A stretch of 64,000 nt of DNA, from positions 61,316 to 125,315 of the forward strand of contig NZ_DASVGN010000036.1 of the NCBI RefSeq assembly GCF_036379515.1, in the 5' to 3' direction. The position numbers and the translations under genes are program-made. The number at the start of each line of letters is the position of its first letter. Position 1 is the stretch's first letter. Positions 8,005 to 17,573 of this stretch are shown piece after piece. The notes below the pieces were generated by a model. That model was not told the DNA's origin and did not search any database. It saw nothing but the letters and a program-made list of their open reading frames with translations. The DNA is from Castellaniella sp036379515. GTDB taxonomy: Bacteria; Pseudomonadota; Gammaproteobacteria; Burkholderiales; Burkholderiaceae_B.

Positions 8005-8141
8005 GGCACACTTACCTTCTGTCGTTTGTGTCGTGTAGGTACAATGACCGCGAATAATGGGAAATGTGACGCAATTGTCACGTTCCAGCCAACTGGCACC
8101 CCGAAAGCCCGATACGGGACTGCGATTTCGCTCCAAGTAAT

Positions 8142-8450
8142 ATGAAACCCGATACCTCGCCCATCCGGCAGTCTGAGACGCTCGCCGTGCTCAAACCCTA
8201 CGTTCAAGCGTTGATTCGTGACGCCATGCGCCGGCGGAAGGTCACCTTCAAGGAGCTGTCTGTACGATTGGCTGGTCTCGGAATCCAAGCCTCCGAAAAC
8301 ACGCTGATTCAGAAAATACGCCGCGCGGAATTCCCGGCGCATTTCCTCATTGCTTGTCTGAGAGTGCTGGAGGTGAACAGCATCGACCTGCGAGAGCTCG
8401 ACATTGCGCACACCATACGGAAAAAGCGCCCACCGATACTCAGCCGGTAG
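8142..8450 (+). CDS. DUF6471-like small HTH protein, divergent from tnsAB
   Basis: A 102-residue protein. The core, VLKPYVQALIRDAMRRRKVTFKELSVRLAGLG followed after ENTLIQKIRRAEFPAHFLIACLRVL, follows the pattern of DUF6471: a lambda-repressor-like fold with a K-E-L turn and an N-x-x-x-K-I-x-R-x-x-F recognition segment. It starts within about 140 bases of the tnsAB start on the opposite strand. A role in repressing or timing the transposition operon from the shared promoter region is a reasonable inference, not shown. No strong ribosome-binding site is visible. Confidence 0.75.
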   Translation: MKPDTSPIRQSETLAVLKPYVQALIRDAMRRRKVTFKELSVRLAGLGIQASENTLIQKIRRAEFPAHFLIACLRVLEVNSIDLRELDIAHTIRKKRPPILSR

Positions 8451-8708
8451 ATCCACACAAAGCGTTCTGGAGTGAGTGGAAAACACGAGGCTGAGCGAAC
8501 GCCCACCGGCAGAGAAGGCATCGCACGCGCCAACATCGCCGCCTTGCCGGTGGAATCGATCGCTCGCCAGCACGACACCTCCTCTCAGTACCCTCTCATA
8601 AATAGGGTGCCCGCGCCAGGAGGCGGGTTAGAGGTTGGCTTGCTCGAAGTTAGGCAGCAGTGGTGTCGCAGACGAAGAATAGGCGAAAGACAGTGCGGCC
8701 CAAATGGG

Positions 8709-8748
8709 GGTTTATCCTCGTTTAGGTGGAAACCGGGAGATTGTCAAC
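8709..8748 (+). repeat. Left copy of a cargo-flanking direct repeat
   Basis: An approximately 40-bp sequence with blocks TCCTCGT, TAG, GAAAC and ATTGTCAAC recurs in the same orientation at 24752-24790. About 31 positions agree when short gaps are allowed. It lies between the transposition genes and the cargo and encodes the tail of the protein at 8722-9450. Possible sites for cargo exchange, or duplicated regulatory DNA. Confidence 0.5.
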
Positions 8749-9450
8749 TGGCGGGCCCGGCTCCCTGAGGGAGGGGCCTCCACCTCCCATCGCAGTTTCG
8801 TGCCGCGCCTCTTCAGCCTGCCTGCGGGGTGCCTTGCTCAACCAATCCTCCTTTCCGTAGGAATAGCCAGGAAATTCCCGTTCAAGGGTGGCCTCGAACC
8901 GCAACAGCCGCCGCACGAGGTCTGCTGCCTGCTGGATATCCTCCGGCCGCCGGATCTCTATAGGCGCACATAGCCCCACAAAGAGGGACCAGGAGGTGCG
9001 TTCTCGCTTCATGCTGGGGATGACCGTGTAATCAATCCCGTGGGCGTAAAGCCGTTGACGTTCCGCCTCGGTCGCGTCGGAACGTGCTTGTTCGTCTGCA
9101 GTTTTATCGCGCATCTCTCTGCCTACGAGTCGTTTGCGCGAACAGCCCACCTTTTTGTAGTGGCGTTTGCCCTCGAGCACGCTGAGCCAGGAAGACTCGT
9201 CTGGCGGGTCAACGACATCCCAGGAGCGTGAGCCAAGTTCGTCTTGGTAGGCTTGGCGTGGATGATGCCACCAGGTATTAATGCGGCGCCCAGACAGAAT
9301 GAACTGGAAATCGTCCCACCAGGAGAGATCGTTGTCAGCCACTTCCTCGTAGGAGTGCGGGATATAAAGCCCGCCGTTCCCGTGCCAGGGAGCGCGCTGG
9401 TGATACAGGCGCTGCGAGCGCGCGAGAGCTTCCATGCGATGGTTTTTCAC
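8722..9450 (-). CDS. Hypothetical protein, cargo
   Basis: A 242-residue soluble protein I do not recognise. It is rich in Trp, Arg and acidic residues (LSWWDDFQFILSGRRINTWWHHP, split here as two neighbouring segments), with a helical charged middle (about 125-140) and a C-terminal tail ending in Pro and Val. There is no signal peptide or membrane segment. GTG 9450 is the start, with AGAGG spaced 7 bases upstream; an internal ATG is five codons on. The final codons lie in the 40-bp repeat shared with the other side of the cargo, so the C-terminus may be an exchange scar. Coding potential looks real; function unknown. Confidence 0.55.
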   Translation of the reverse strand: MKNHRMEALARSQRLYHQRAPWHGNGGLYIPHSYEEVADNDLSWWDDFQFILSGRRINTWWHHPRQAYQDELGSRSWDVVDPPDESSWLSVLEGKRHYKKVGCSRKRLVGREMRDKTADEQARSDATEAERQRLYAHGIDYTVIPSMKRERTSWSLFVGLCAPIEIRRPEDIQQAADLVRRLLRFEATLEREFPGYSYGKEDWLSKAPRRQAEEARHETAMGGGGPSLREPGPPVDNLPVST

Positions 9451-9780
9451 CGGGTGACCTCTTTTGGTGGTTCCTCGGGGGAGCCGGTTGAAGTGGATCT
9501 CGTAGCCTACCTGGGCGTGAGACAGTCACGCAAGAGGGGCGGCGACCTGCCTGGGGGCGGAGGTTGGATGCCATGGCTAGAGGAGGATAGAGAGGGGCAG
9601 CCCCCATTCGGCGGCTACCCTCGTAAAGCGGCCTGTACCTTCCGTATGTTGCGCGCCTTCGTTTCCGTTCCTCGATCTCATCCTCCGGGCGCAGGTGGAA
9701 GGGAAGAAAGGGGAGGCGGCCTTGAGCAGTGCGAAGCAGATGAGATGAGTAGCAGTTTCTGGATAATCGGAATGATTGAC
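9451..9780. other. Gene-poor gap in cargo
   Basis: Open frames exist on both strands (for example minus 9335-9784 from a TTG). None has a ribosome-binding site or recognisable motif, and their composition is Arg/Pro/Ser-rich as expected of shadows. I see no terminator or repeat here. Confidence 0.4.
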
Positions 9781-11007
9781 TCAAGGCTGCTGGCGCACGG
9801 CACCGAGAATCGTCCCTTTTTCGCCCCAGATAATATTCTCAGTTCCCTGGGCGGCTACGCCAGCCGCGCCCCCCATTGCCCCATTAACGTTAATGCAGCC
9901 TGCCCCTGTTCCTACCCCTCCTGGCAGTCCAGATTCGCCCAGCGCGCCGCCCCTTCCACCAGATCCTGCTGTGCAATACCAAGGGGCGCTGTATTGATTT
10001 GGGTAGTATCCAGAACTAGCGCCAGTCCCCCCAACGCCCGGCGCAGCTAGATTGCCTGAGTGCCCGGCACTCCCTGCGGGGTAGTATGCTCCTGAGTAGA
10101 CTAGCCCGCCCGACCCTGGCGCAGAGGTCGTAAACCCTTGTCCCCCTCCTCCGCCACCCCCACCGGCAGCAACGTTAGGTTGGGTGTTGAATGCTCCGGC
10201 CCCGCCACCTCCACCGCCGCCTGCGATAAGGCCGTGGTTTTCCACCAGTAGGGGGGTTTGCACGTTTAAGGCACCACCTCCGGGGGAACCTGCGCTGATC
10301 CCATAAGGGAACTCTCCCCGACCGCCAGAGCCACCCATGCCAATAATGGCACCATAGTTGCGGAGAGTGAGCATAGACCCGGAGGGGAGGTCCGCCCCGG
10401 TGCTGAAGGCATACAAGGAGGTAGACGCCGAGCCAACTATCGCGTTTTCTTCGATTGTCACTTGTGCCTTGAGAGGCTGCACACCATCCCATCCAGACGC
10501 GAGCGCTGCTTGCTGCAAGTCGTAATTTGTGGCTGTGCCCGAGATGCTGTCTGTGAATTCGTAATACGTCTGGGCCACAGAGATTTCGTAGTCCTGCCTG
10601 GCTTCCAACCCTCGATAACTCACCACTACTGTGAGTTTTATGGGCGAGCTGCTGAGCTCTAGCGGGGTACCAAAGATCCTTCCAGCATCAAACAAGAGTC
10701 CAGCAGGAAGCGCGCCCATTTCGAGGCTCCATGTAGCGTCGGCAGGTGATGTGCCAGCTGGCCCGTCAAGGGTGAGGAGCGCGGCTATATTGAATTCATA
10801 GGCTACGCCAGTGTGCGCTGCCGGCGGCACCGCTCCCGCAAGCGCGATCTTCACTGGGCGAATTTGCCCGACCGCACCTGATCCGGAGACAGGCACGACC
10901 GCGAAATAAGAAGGCTCCGCAGCTTGTGCGCTCAGTGTGGAGAAAGCTCCTGCACAAGCGAGCGCACCTGCGGCGAGGCGGGAGGTGATGAGGCGGCGTG
11001 TTTGCAT
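9781..11007 (-). CDS. Secreted glycine-rich protein with Ig-like and tail-fibre-like regions
   Basis: About 408 residues. It begins with a clear Sec signal peptide (MQTRRLITSRLAAGALACAG... cleaved near SAQA-AEP). Next come an Ig-like putative-binding module with the hallmark LPAGLLFDAGRIFGTP (about residues 100-135), a segment (NYDLQQAALASGWDG onward) resembling phage tail-fibre or collar adhesins, and about 170 residues of glycine-rich loops (GGGGGGGAGAF, GGGGGGGGQGF). Such folds bind surface receptors. ATG 11007 is chosen because it places the signal peptide at the N-terminus; the frame is open to 11070. An exported adhesin is unusual among the nucleic-acid-directed cargo. Function inferred from architecture only. 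Confidence 0.65.
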   Translation of the reverse strand: MQTRRLITSRLAAGALACAGAFSTLSAQAAEPSYFAVVPVSGSGAVGQIRPVKIALAGAVPPAAHTGVAYEFNIAALLTLDGPAGTSPADATWSLEMGALPAGLLFDAGRIFGTPLELSSSPIKLTVVVSYRGLEARQDYEISVAQTYYEFTDSISGTATNYDLQQAALASGWDGVQPLKAQVTIEENAIVGSASTSLYAFSTGADLPSGSMLTLRNYGAIIGMGGSGGRGEFPYGISAGSPGGGALNVQTPLLVENHGLIAGGGGGGGAGAFNTQPNVAAGGGGGGGGQGFTTSAPGSGGLVYSGAYYPAGSAGHSGNLAAPGVGGTGASSGYYPNQYSAPWYCTAGSGGRGGALGESGLPGGVGTGAGCINVNGAMGGAAGVAAQGTENIIWGEKGTILGAVRQQP

Positions 11008-11394
11008 TTCTGGTTGATCCAAAAGGGGATATTCCCCGTATAGGTCATGGGCCTGCCGGACTGCGCTCATTTTCTGTGCGTCGCATTTTTGTCCCGCTCC
11101 GTGTGGCGTACTCTGCGCGGCCCAGACACACTGAGGCCTCCCAACTACTGCGAAACGCCCCTATGCCTCTACTCGTTGCTCTCGATGAATACGAAGCGGC
11201 GCTGCGCACTGTCTCCATCCACGCGCAGCTGGGCCTTACCTCGCGCTGCGGGTGTTGACTGTAGGGGGGTACTAGAGAGGAGCGGAAGAGGATGTAGGCA
11301 TTGAACCCTCTTACTAACTCCTCTACGATGACATACAGTTCATTAAGATATTTTCATTTTGTCGCGCCTTTCTGAGCGTGACGTAAGCACGATC
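11008..11394. other. Intergenic region before the TrlF-like gene
   Basis: This divergent region separates the secreted protein (minus) from the TrlF-like gene (plus). It becomes AT-rich from about 11330 to 11360, where a promoter for the plus-strand gene is likely. No small gene with a ribosome-binding site was seen. Confidence 0.4.
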
Positions 11395-14300
11395 ATGAGT
11401 AAACCGCGCACGCATGAAGGGTCTGTCTGGCGACTCTGGGACTTCCATTGTCATACCCCTGCTTCCTACCACTGGAAGGGCCAAAAGTTGCGTGGTTTGG
11501 CCGACGCAGATAGAGAGCAGCTAGTTGCTCAAACCGTCAGCGCAATGGCGAAGGCTACCCCTGATGTGTTCGTAACGATGGACTACTGGACCTTTGACGG
11601 GTACCTAGCCATTACTGAGTACGAAAAGGCGCATCCAGGTGCGCTTGCCGGCAAAGTCATCTTTCCAGGCATTGAGTTGCGTGTTGAGAGTTCGTTGGAT
11701 CGGCGGCTAAACGTGCACTTGGTACTTGACCCTGAGGTGTCGCCGCAAACGCTGAAGGACGTCTTAGCTGTCCTCAAGATTAATTTGAAGGACAGCGATC
11801 GCTCCCTGAGTGACGAATGCCTGATCCAACATTCCCGCGAACTCGGCCCCGACCGGCTGGCGAAGGGCAGCTTCGACGCGGAGAAGGTGGCCGCCGACGA
11901 GGAATATGCGCTGGAGGTTGGTTGGCAGACCGCCATGGTCACCCAGGAGTCACTAAGAGAAGTTCTAAAGAGGATGGGTGATCGAGGTTTGCTCCTGATG
12001 CCGTGGGATACATACGGCGGCCTCTCGGACATCGACTGGGTGGCCCACTACGCAGAGGTGCGGCGGTTTCGGGCGTCTGCGGATATCTTTGAATGCAAGA
12101 ATGAGGGCAACCGCCTGGCCTTTCACGGGATCAAGGACACGTTGAACGAAAAGTATTTCGACAGCTTCTGGGACTCCTTGGACAAGAAGGCGCGTCTTTG
12201 CGTTCGCGGCACCGATGCGCACAGCTTCGCCAACTATGGCGTATTCCCCAGCAACATGAAGACGTGGATCAAAACTGAGCCCACATTCCAGGGCCTGCGC
12301 CATGCCATCAAGGAGCCGGTGTTCCGCTCGTACATCGGGGACGTGCCACCAAAAAAGGCATTTGTTGATGCCAACGGACGCCTCTTCATGGACCGCCTGC
12401 AGATCTCTACAAAAACGGACATCAAGACGGACGAAAAGTGGTTTAGCGGTACCGATCTGAAACTGAACCCGGATTTGGTAGCCATCATCGGCAATAAGGG
12501 CTCTGGCAAGAGCGGCCTGGCCGAGGTACTCGCCCTGGCGGGTAACTCTAAGGCACACGACTTCTTCACCTTCCTTGTAGACAACCGTTTCAAGAGTGGC
12601 AACGGGCATCGCGCCGGCGCCTTCGAGGCGAAGTTGACCTGGTGCAACGGCGATGTAGGCCAAGTCACGTTGGATCAGCAGGCCAAAGCGGACCAGCCGG
12701 AACGAGTCAGGTACATTTCGCAAACATACTTTGAAGAGCTTTGCGAAGATCACATCGCCGGAAAGTCGGATCGCTTCAGCACCGAGATTCGCAAGGTTTT
12801 GTTCTCGCATCTGGACCAGGCAGACCGCGGCAGCCACCAGAACTTAGACGAATACCTTGCTGCCAAGGAGCAGCCTGCCCAGGAGCGGATCGAGAGCTAC
12901 CGCCAGACGCTACGCAAGGTTAATGCCCAGCTCGCCGAGTTGGAGCGTCAGTCGGGAGCCGCCCATGAGAATGAGCTTAAGGAGAAACTTGCCTCCAAGA
13001 AGCTTGAGCTTGGTGACCTCCAGGCAAAAAAGCCCACTGAAGTCCCGAAGCCAGCAGATGCTGATGCCACCGCACCCTCAGCTGAGTCTCAACGCCTAGC
13101 AGCCATTGCACAGGAACTCGCCCAGTTGGAGGCAGCTACGACTGCAGCAGACACAGCCCGGCGGGAGTTGGTCGAGCGCAGGACCACGCTATCAAGCGTT
13201 GGTCAACGGCTATCGGCATTCGAACAGCAGGCAACCAAGACCAACGAGGAACTCCTCGCTGAGTTGCAGAAGGCCAACGTGACCTTTCAGCATGTGTTGA
13301 AGGTTGAGACACAGCGGGTTGCCATACAGGAAATCCTCAGTGCCACGGAGAGTGAGCTCGGCAACTTGGCTGCCGCGCAACTGGATTACGCCGCCAAGAA
13401 TCAGGCTCTAGTGGCAGAGCGCACGCAGTTGCAGGAACAACTCGACCAGCCCAATAGACTCTACCAAGAGTATATGATCCAGCTCACCGCGTGGGACAAG
13501 GCTGTCAAGACTTTGATTGGTGCGGCTGACGAAACCGAGACGATGGCGTTCTACGAGGCGCGACTTACGGAACTGGCTCAGCTGCCTGGTCGCTGCAAGG
13601 TCCTGGAAGATGAACAGGACAAATTGGTGAAAGATATCCACGCAGAGCTGATGGTCATCGCGGAATCGCGCCGGCCGCTGTTTGCGGTCGTGGAGGAGTT
13701 GGTCGGGGGCGTTCCGGGCGTTGCGACCGAGCTCAAGGTGGAGTTCCAAAGTGGCCTTTTCTTCGACCGGCAAGCCTTCGTCGAGCAGTTCTTCTCACTG
13801 GTCAAACAGAACACTGGCGGCTTCCGAGGCGACGATGAAGGTCCAGCAAAACTCGTGGCTCTGCTCCGTGGCATTGACTTCAACGATGCCGAGAGCTTAG
13901 CCAAGGGGCTCAGAGATATCCGAGCAACGATTACCGCTGGTGCGGAACAGCCGGGCGCTGCATTACTGTCAATCCTTCGAACCAAGGTCACAGCAGAGCA
14001 ACTATATGAACAACTTTTTAACCTGAAGCAGGTAGAAGCCAAGTTCTCACTCAGCCTGGCAGGAACCACTATCCAGCAGATGTCGCCAGGCCAACGCGGG
14101 GCTTTGCTGCTCATTTTCTATCTGCTGGTCGACACGGACCTAACCCCGCTCATCCTGGACCAGCCGGAAGAGAATCTGGATAACCAAACTGTTTACTCCA
14201 TGCTGGTCCCCATCATCCAGCGCGCCAAAGAGCGCCGGCAGATTGTCATGGTCACTCATAACGCTAATTTGGCAGTGTGCTGCGACGCTGAGCAGATCAT

Positions 14301-14448
14301 CCACGCTGAGTTCGATCGCAGCGACCAGTTCGCACTGGCATATGCATCCGGTGCCATCGAGAGCTCGGAGCTAAATCGCTTGGTCCTGGACGTCCTGGAA
14401 GGAACGACCCCGGCGTTCGACAACCGGCGAGATAAGTATTTTCACTGA
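11395..14448 (+). CDS. TrlF-like protein: PHP phosphoesterase fused to SMC/ABC-type ATPase
   Basis: About 1017 residues. The N-terminal third is a PHP hydrolase with DFHCHTP at about residue 16 and RGTDAH near 285, the metal-binding His/Asp clusters. Walker A GNKGSGKSG follows near residue 365. A long Glu/Gln/Ala-rich coiled coil runs from about 500 to 720. The ABC signature-like SPGQRG, Walker B LILDQPEENLDN and the His switch MVTHNAN sit in the last 130 residues. This is the layout of TrlF-type ATPases: a Rad50-like clamp coupled to a nuclease or phosphoesterase, seen in defence islands. ATG 11395 starts just before the PHP domain; a TTG at 11359 is in frame. An FRG-domain gene follows 164 bases later. 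Substrate unknown. Confidence 0.85.
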   Translation: MSKPRTHEGSVWRLWDFHCHTPASYHWKGQKLRGLADADREQLVAQTVSAMAKATPDVFVTMDYWTFDGYLAITEYEKAHPGALAGKVIFPGIELRVESSLDRRLNVHLVLDPEVSPQTLKDVLAVLKINLKDSDRSLSDECLIQHSRELGPDRLAKGSFDAEKVAADEEYALEVGWQTAMVTQESLREVLKRMGDRGLLLMPWDTYGGLSDIDWVAHYAEVRRFRASADIFECKNEGNRLAFHGIKDTLNEKYFDSFWDSLDKKARLCVRGTDAHSFANYGVFPSNMKTWIKTEPTFQGLRHAIKEPVFRSYIGDVPPKKAFVDANGRLFMDRLQISTKTDIKTDEKWFSGTDLKLNPDLVAIIGNKGSGKSGLAEVLALAGNSKAHDFFTFLVDNRFKSGNGHRAGAFEAKLTWCNGDVGQVTLDQQAKADQPERVRYISQTYFEELCEDHIAGKSDRFSTEIRKVLFSHLDQADRGSHQNLDEYLAAKEQPAQERIESYRQTLRKVNAQLAELERQSGAAHENELKEKLASKKLELGDLQAKKPTEVPKPADADATAPSAESQRLAAIAQELAQLEAATTAADTARRELVERRTTLSSVGQRLSAFEQQATKTNEELLAELQKANVTFQHVLKVETQRVAIQEILSATESELGNLAAAQLDYAAKNQALVAERTQLQEQLDQPNRLYQEYMIQLTAWDKAVKTLIGAADETETMAFYEARLTELAQLPGRCKVLEDEQDKLVKDIHAELMVIAESRRPLFAVVEELVGGVPGVATELKVEFQSGLFFDRQAFVEQFFSLVKQNTGGFRGDDEGPAKLVALLRGIDFNDAESLAKGLRDIRATITAGAEQPGAALLSILRTKVTAEQLYEQLFNLKQVEAKFSLSLAGTTIQQMSPGQRGALLLIFYLLVDTDLTPLILDQPEENLDNQTVYSMLVPIIQRAKERRQIVMVTHNANLAVCCDAEQIIHAEFDRSDQFALAYASGAIESSELNRLVLDVLEGTTPAFDNRRDKYFH

Positions 14449-14612
14449 ATGGCAGTAGAAGCGGTTTAAAGCCGCCAGCGGCGCTAATAGTGAGTTATCT
14501 AACTCAGCGGGGAGTTATGCTTCACCATAGGTTGGGTCCCGTCGAGTCTAATTTCCTGTGAAAGGAAAAAAAGTGACAGAACCACCGACAATAATTGGGA
14601 GCAAGGGCACAC

Positions 14613-15920
14613 ATGTATCACTTCTTTGTCACGGGCCAGACAGATGGTTGGGAGCCCGGCTTCTATGTCTATGATCGTAGCCGTTTTCTCGAATACACAA
14701 ACGACAAAATAGCAGAGGCGTTCGCGGTACTAACTGAGAGTCACATTCGGACGCTTCTTTCTTGGCCTTGCCTTTTCGCCTATGAAGGTGAGGATCAAGA
14801 TATACGAGTCGGTACGCTAACTTCGATCAAGGAGGTAGGGCGTTCTGGCATTAGGATTGAGTTCGAATTTAATAACGAAATTCCACCAATCCCATACGCA
14901 GCAATCAAACCAATTACCCCGTTGCTAGACATCAGAAACTGGGAGATGAACCGCACTCACTGGGCTATCAAAGACGAAGATCTTTTTGAGCGGTTACGTC
15001 AGCGCAAACTACTTGGTGCTGGCAATATGGCGAAACCAAAGCAGGCGCCTGCCTCAGTTGAGGAGTTGCCGGAGACTCCCCAGCCATCCAAGGTGTCTAC
15101 AGTGGGAGAGTTCGTCCAGAAGGTTCTGCAGGTTCAACCGGGCGGCAAAGAGGTTTTTTATCGCGGGCACTCGAACCGTGCAGGATATAAGTTAGAGCCA
15201 TCTCTTTTCAGAAAGGATTCCCGGGGAAACTACCTATACTTGGACACTGAGCATATGCTATACCGCGAGCTCCTGGTTTCGAACTCGATCGATTTTTACG
15301 GGGACAACTACACTCTCGATCGACTGGTACGTATGCAGCATTACTCACTGCCCACCAGGCTTCTCGACATTACATCAAATCCGCTAATTGCGTTGTATTT
15401 TGCCTGTAAAACGAATCAAAATATTGACGGAGAAGTAATCGTCCTGACGGTGGACCGGGAGCAAATCCGGTACTTCGACTCTGATACAGCAAGTTGCATC
15501 GCGAACTTGGCCAGGCTGTCAAAGACCGATAAAGATGCGATTGATCACAGTATTGAAAATATTGAAAAATTCAATCATCAAGTACCTTTACAGCGACTGA
15601 TCCACTTTGTTAAGGAAGAGAAGTCGTTCTTCGAGCCCCGTATTGAGAAGAAAGACCTACGAACTATTCTCTGTGTCAAGGGCAAGCGCAGCAACAACCG
15701 CATAACCTCTCAGTCTGGAGCATTTCTGCTCTTCGGATTAGATGCAGTACTAAACGAAGACGGTACCGATGAAATAAGTGTAATGCGAATTACCGTGTCG
15801 AATAAAGCTGAAATTCTGCGCCAGTTAGATCTGCTAAACATCAACGAAAGCACCGTTTTCCCATATATCGAAAACTCAGCAAAATACGTAGCACAAAAAT
15901 ACTCTTTCCATGAAATCTAG
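14613..15920 (+). CDS. FRG-domain protein
   Basis: About 435 residues. An N-terminal region of about 140 residues has no recognised fold. The FRG domain follows, named for its Phe/Trp-Arg-Gly motif, here FYRGHSNRAGYKLEPSLFR near residue 185. Its second signature, MQHYSLPTRLLDITSNP, is followed by ALYFAC near 240. FRG domains occur in phage-conflict proteins, and their biochemical activity is not firmly established. AAGGG five bases before ATG 14613 supports the start over TTG 14595. Base composition is clearly more AT-rich than flanking genes, which suggests separate acquisition. It lies downstream of the TrlF-like gene in the same direction, so the two may form one system. Confidence 0.85.
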   Translation: MYHFFVTGQTDGWEPGFYVYDRSRFLEYTNDKIAEAFAVLTESHIRTLLSWPCLFAYEGEDQDIRVGTLTSIKEVGRSGIRIEFEFNNEIPPIPYAAIKPITPLLDIRNWEMNRTHWAIKDEDLFERLRQRKLLGAGNMAKPKQAPASVEELPETPQPSKVSTVGEFVQKVLQVQPGGKEVFYRGHSNRAGYKLEPSLFRKDSRGNYLYLDTEHMLYRELLVSNSIDFYGDNYTLDRLVRMQHYSLPTRLLDITSNPLIALYFACKTNQNIDGEVIVLTVDREQIRYFDSDTASCIANLARLSKTDKDAIDHSIENIEKFNHQVPLQRLIHFVKEEKSFFEPRIEKKDLRTILCVKGKRSNNRITSQSGAFLLFGLDAVLNEDGTDEISVMRITVSNKAEILRQLDLLNINESTVFPYIENSAKYVAQKYSFHEI

Positions 15921-16303
15921 GCACCCCTCTTGGTTGACAATGCCAAATAAACAGGAGTCATCTTGGGGTATCAAAAACTCCAAATGCTACGGTACATAAA
16001 GCATCGTTTATCAGCTATATCGCCTGTGGCACTACCTCCGGATGCAAGAGTACGTCTCCCACACTAGCCCCTGCCTTCTCACGTTCGGACAAGCCATACG
16101 GCATGGACTCGCTATTGATTTGCAGAGCGAAAACGACAAGCTCTTTAGCCCATGGCGCAATCGCCAGTGACCGAGCCGAATCCCGAGCTGATAAATGCGC
16201 AACGTGGTTGCTGCGAGTGCCATTCTTGGTCGCACACATAGCTTTGGGCTGATCATTCCACAAGTATCCTCGTCGCGTGCAGTTAGTCACCAATTTCATC
16301 AAA
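15921..16303. other. AT-rich gap after the FRG gene
   Basis: A minus-strand frame (16015-16302, 95 codons) exists but shows no motif or ribosome-binding site, and I do not call it. The gap separates convergent genes. No clear intrinsic terminator was found. Confidence 0.4.
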
Positions 16304-17533
16304 CTAGTGGCGCGAAGGTTCGCGGTTCAAATGCTTTGCGAAACCAGTTGGGGCTACGACCATGAAGTTCTGCGGCTTGAGGTCACACCAGTCCAGCACT
16401 TCTTCAGCTCTATAAATCAGGCAATCTTCTGGCTCTCCTGCTTTATCATATGTCACTAGATAGAAGAAGTAGTGCTTGCCATTCTCATCATCCTGCGCTT
16501 TGCGCAACTCATTAGCTGATAAAAAGAACCGTGAGCCGGTGAAAGTCTTGACCTCAATGTAGCGAGGTTGCTCTGGGCTTGAGAACGACTCGAAATCGTA
16601 GCCATACTTTGGCTTCTTCGTTCGGTCTTGAATCCTCGGGATGAGAGCCTCCAGCCCTCGAGACCGCAGTCGGGATTCTTCACACTGCCGTGCAAATTTT
16701 TCGCTCTTCTCGCCCTTTTCCCGGGCTTTCCTTTCCAACTCTTCGAAGTTAGGCTCGTAGTCGAGATTTGGAATGATTGGCTTCCTAGGAGGCCTTGCAG
16801 GTGCGTGCGGTCCATCTCCTTCAAAATCTCCCGATACCCGTTTTCGAAGGAAATAGGCTAGCTTGAAACTGCTCCAATCATGGAAGATGGAAGCTTTTTG
16901 CTTCAGAAGTAGCGCCTCGTGCTGAATCCTACTCAGTGAATCGCCTTCGAACTCGAGCATCTCGGCCATATCATTGAGGAGATCGCTGCTGCAAATAGGC
17001 AGGTAGTGGTCCCTGAAGTAGAGGCTGAGTATTTTCGCTTTCAGCATCTGAGACAGTGGATTCGAATCAATCGCCTGGAAATCGAGAGATTGGCCCTGCC
17101 GAACCAAACTCAGAAGTTGGGCGCGAATATTACGAAAGACTCTTTTCTGCTCGCCCTGAAGTGGTAGGTCTCCAGCAAATTTTTTCGTATATCTGTAGCG
17201 AACCTCAGGACTTTTTCCCTCATGACCAAAATAAACACCAAACTTGCTGGCAGTAGCGCCTGTGATGCGAGCCCATTTGTCAGTACCATGCTCCACCCAA
17301 TGGCAAAAGGTCTCGCCCTTATTCTGCCCAATGGCGTACTTGCCAAGTGTCAACGATGGTAGCGACTCTATGGGGAAGCGCTTCAAAAACTCGCCACGCA
17401 GAATATCGGCCTCATCCTCCCTTTGTTGGTCGTAAATTCGATTGAATTTTTTCGCATCAATCACGAGCGACCTCAGCGTACTTGGCTCCACTTTTACCTC
17501 CTCTTGTAGATATTTGCTTCCCAAACGCCGCAA
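16304..17533 (-). CDS. DUF3883-domain protein (putative PD-(D/E)XK nuclease), first copy
   Basis: 409 residues. The C-terminal 110 residues are a DUF3883 domain: YGYDFESF, then RYIEVKTFTG and FFLSANELRKAQ, matching the acidic-Glu-x-Lys layout of restriction-endonuclease-like folds. Before it lie a charged, probably helical linker (about 255-300, many Glu/Lys/Arg) and an N-terminal domain of about 240 residues resembling the DNA- or nucleotide-sensing partner regions of McrBC-like proteins, without a motif I can name. DUF3883 proteins are common in restriction and phage-defence loci. It is probably transcribed with nothing else, since the membrane-protein gene upstream ends 40 bases before its start. 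Confidence 0.75.
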   Translation of the reverse strand: MRRLGSKYLQEEVKVEPSTLRSLVIDAKKFNRIYDQQREDEADILRGEFLKRFPIESLPSLTLGKYAIGQNKGETFCHWVEHGTDKWARITGATASKFGVYFGHEGKSPEVRYRYTKKFAGDLPLQGEQKRVFRNIRAQLLSLVRQGQSLDFQAIDSNPLSQMLKAKILSLYFRDHYLPICSSDLLNDMAEMLEFEGDSLSRIQHEALLLKQKASIFHDWSSFKLAYFLRKRVSGDFEGDGPHAPARPPRKPIIPNLDYEPNFEELERKAREKGEKSEKFARQCEESRLRSRGLEALIPRIQDRTKKPKYGYDFESFSSPEQPRYIEVKTFTGSRFFLSANELRKAQDDENGKHYFFYLVTYDKAGEPEDCLIYRAEEVLDWCDLKPQNFMVVAPTGFAKHLNREPSRH

Positions 17534-17573
17534 TTCTTTCGCGCCACCTCACCCATACTCTCCGTGCGAAACT

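Noticed and set aside
2500..8141. CRISPR-Cas guided transposition
   Set aside because: I looked around tniQ and tnsC for Cas genes or spaced repeats and saw none. Plus-strand frames here are shadows of the tns genes.
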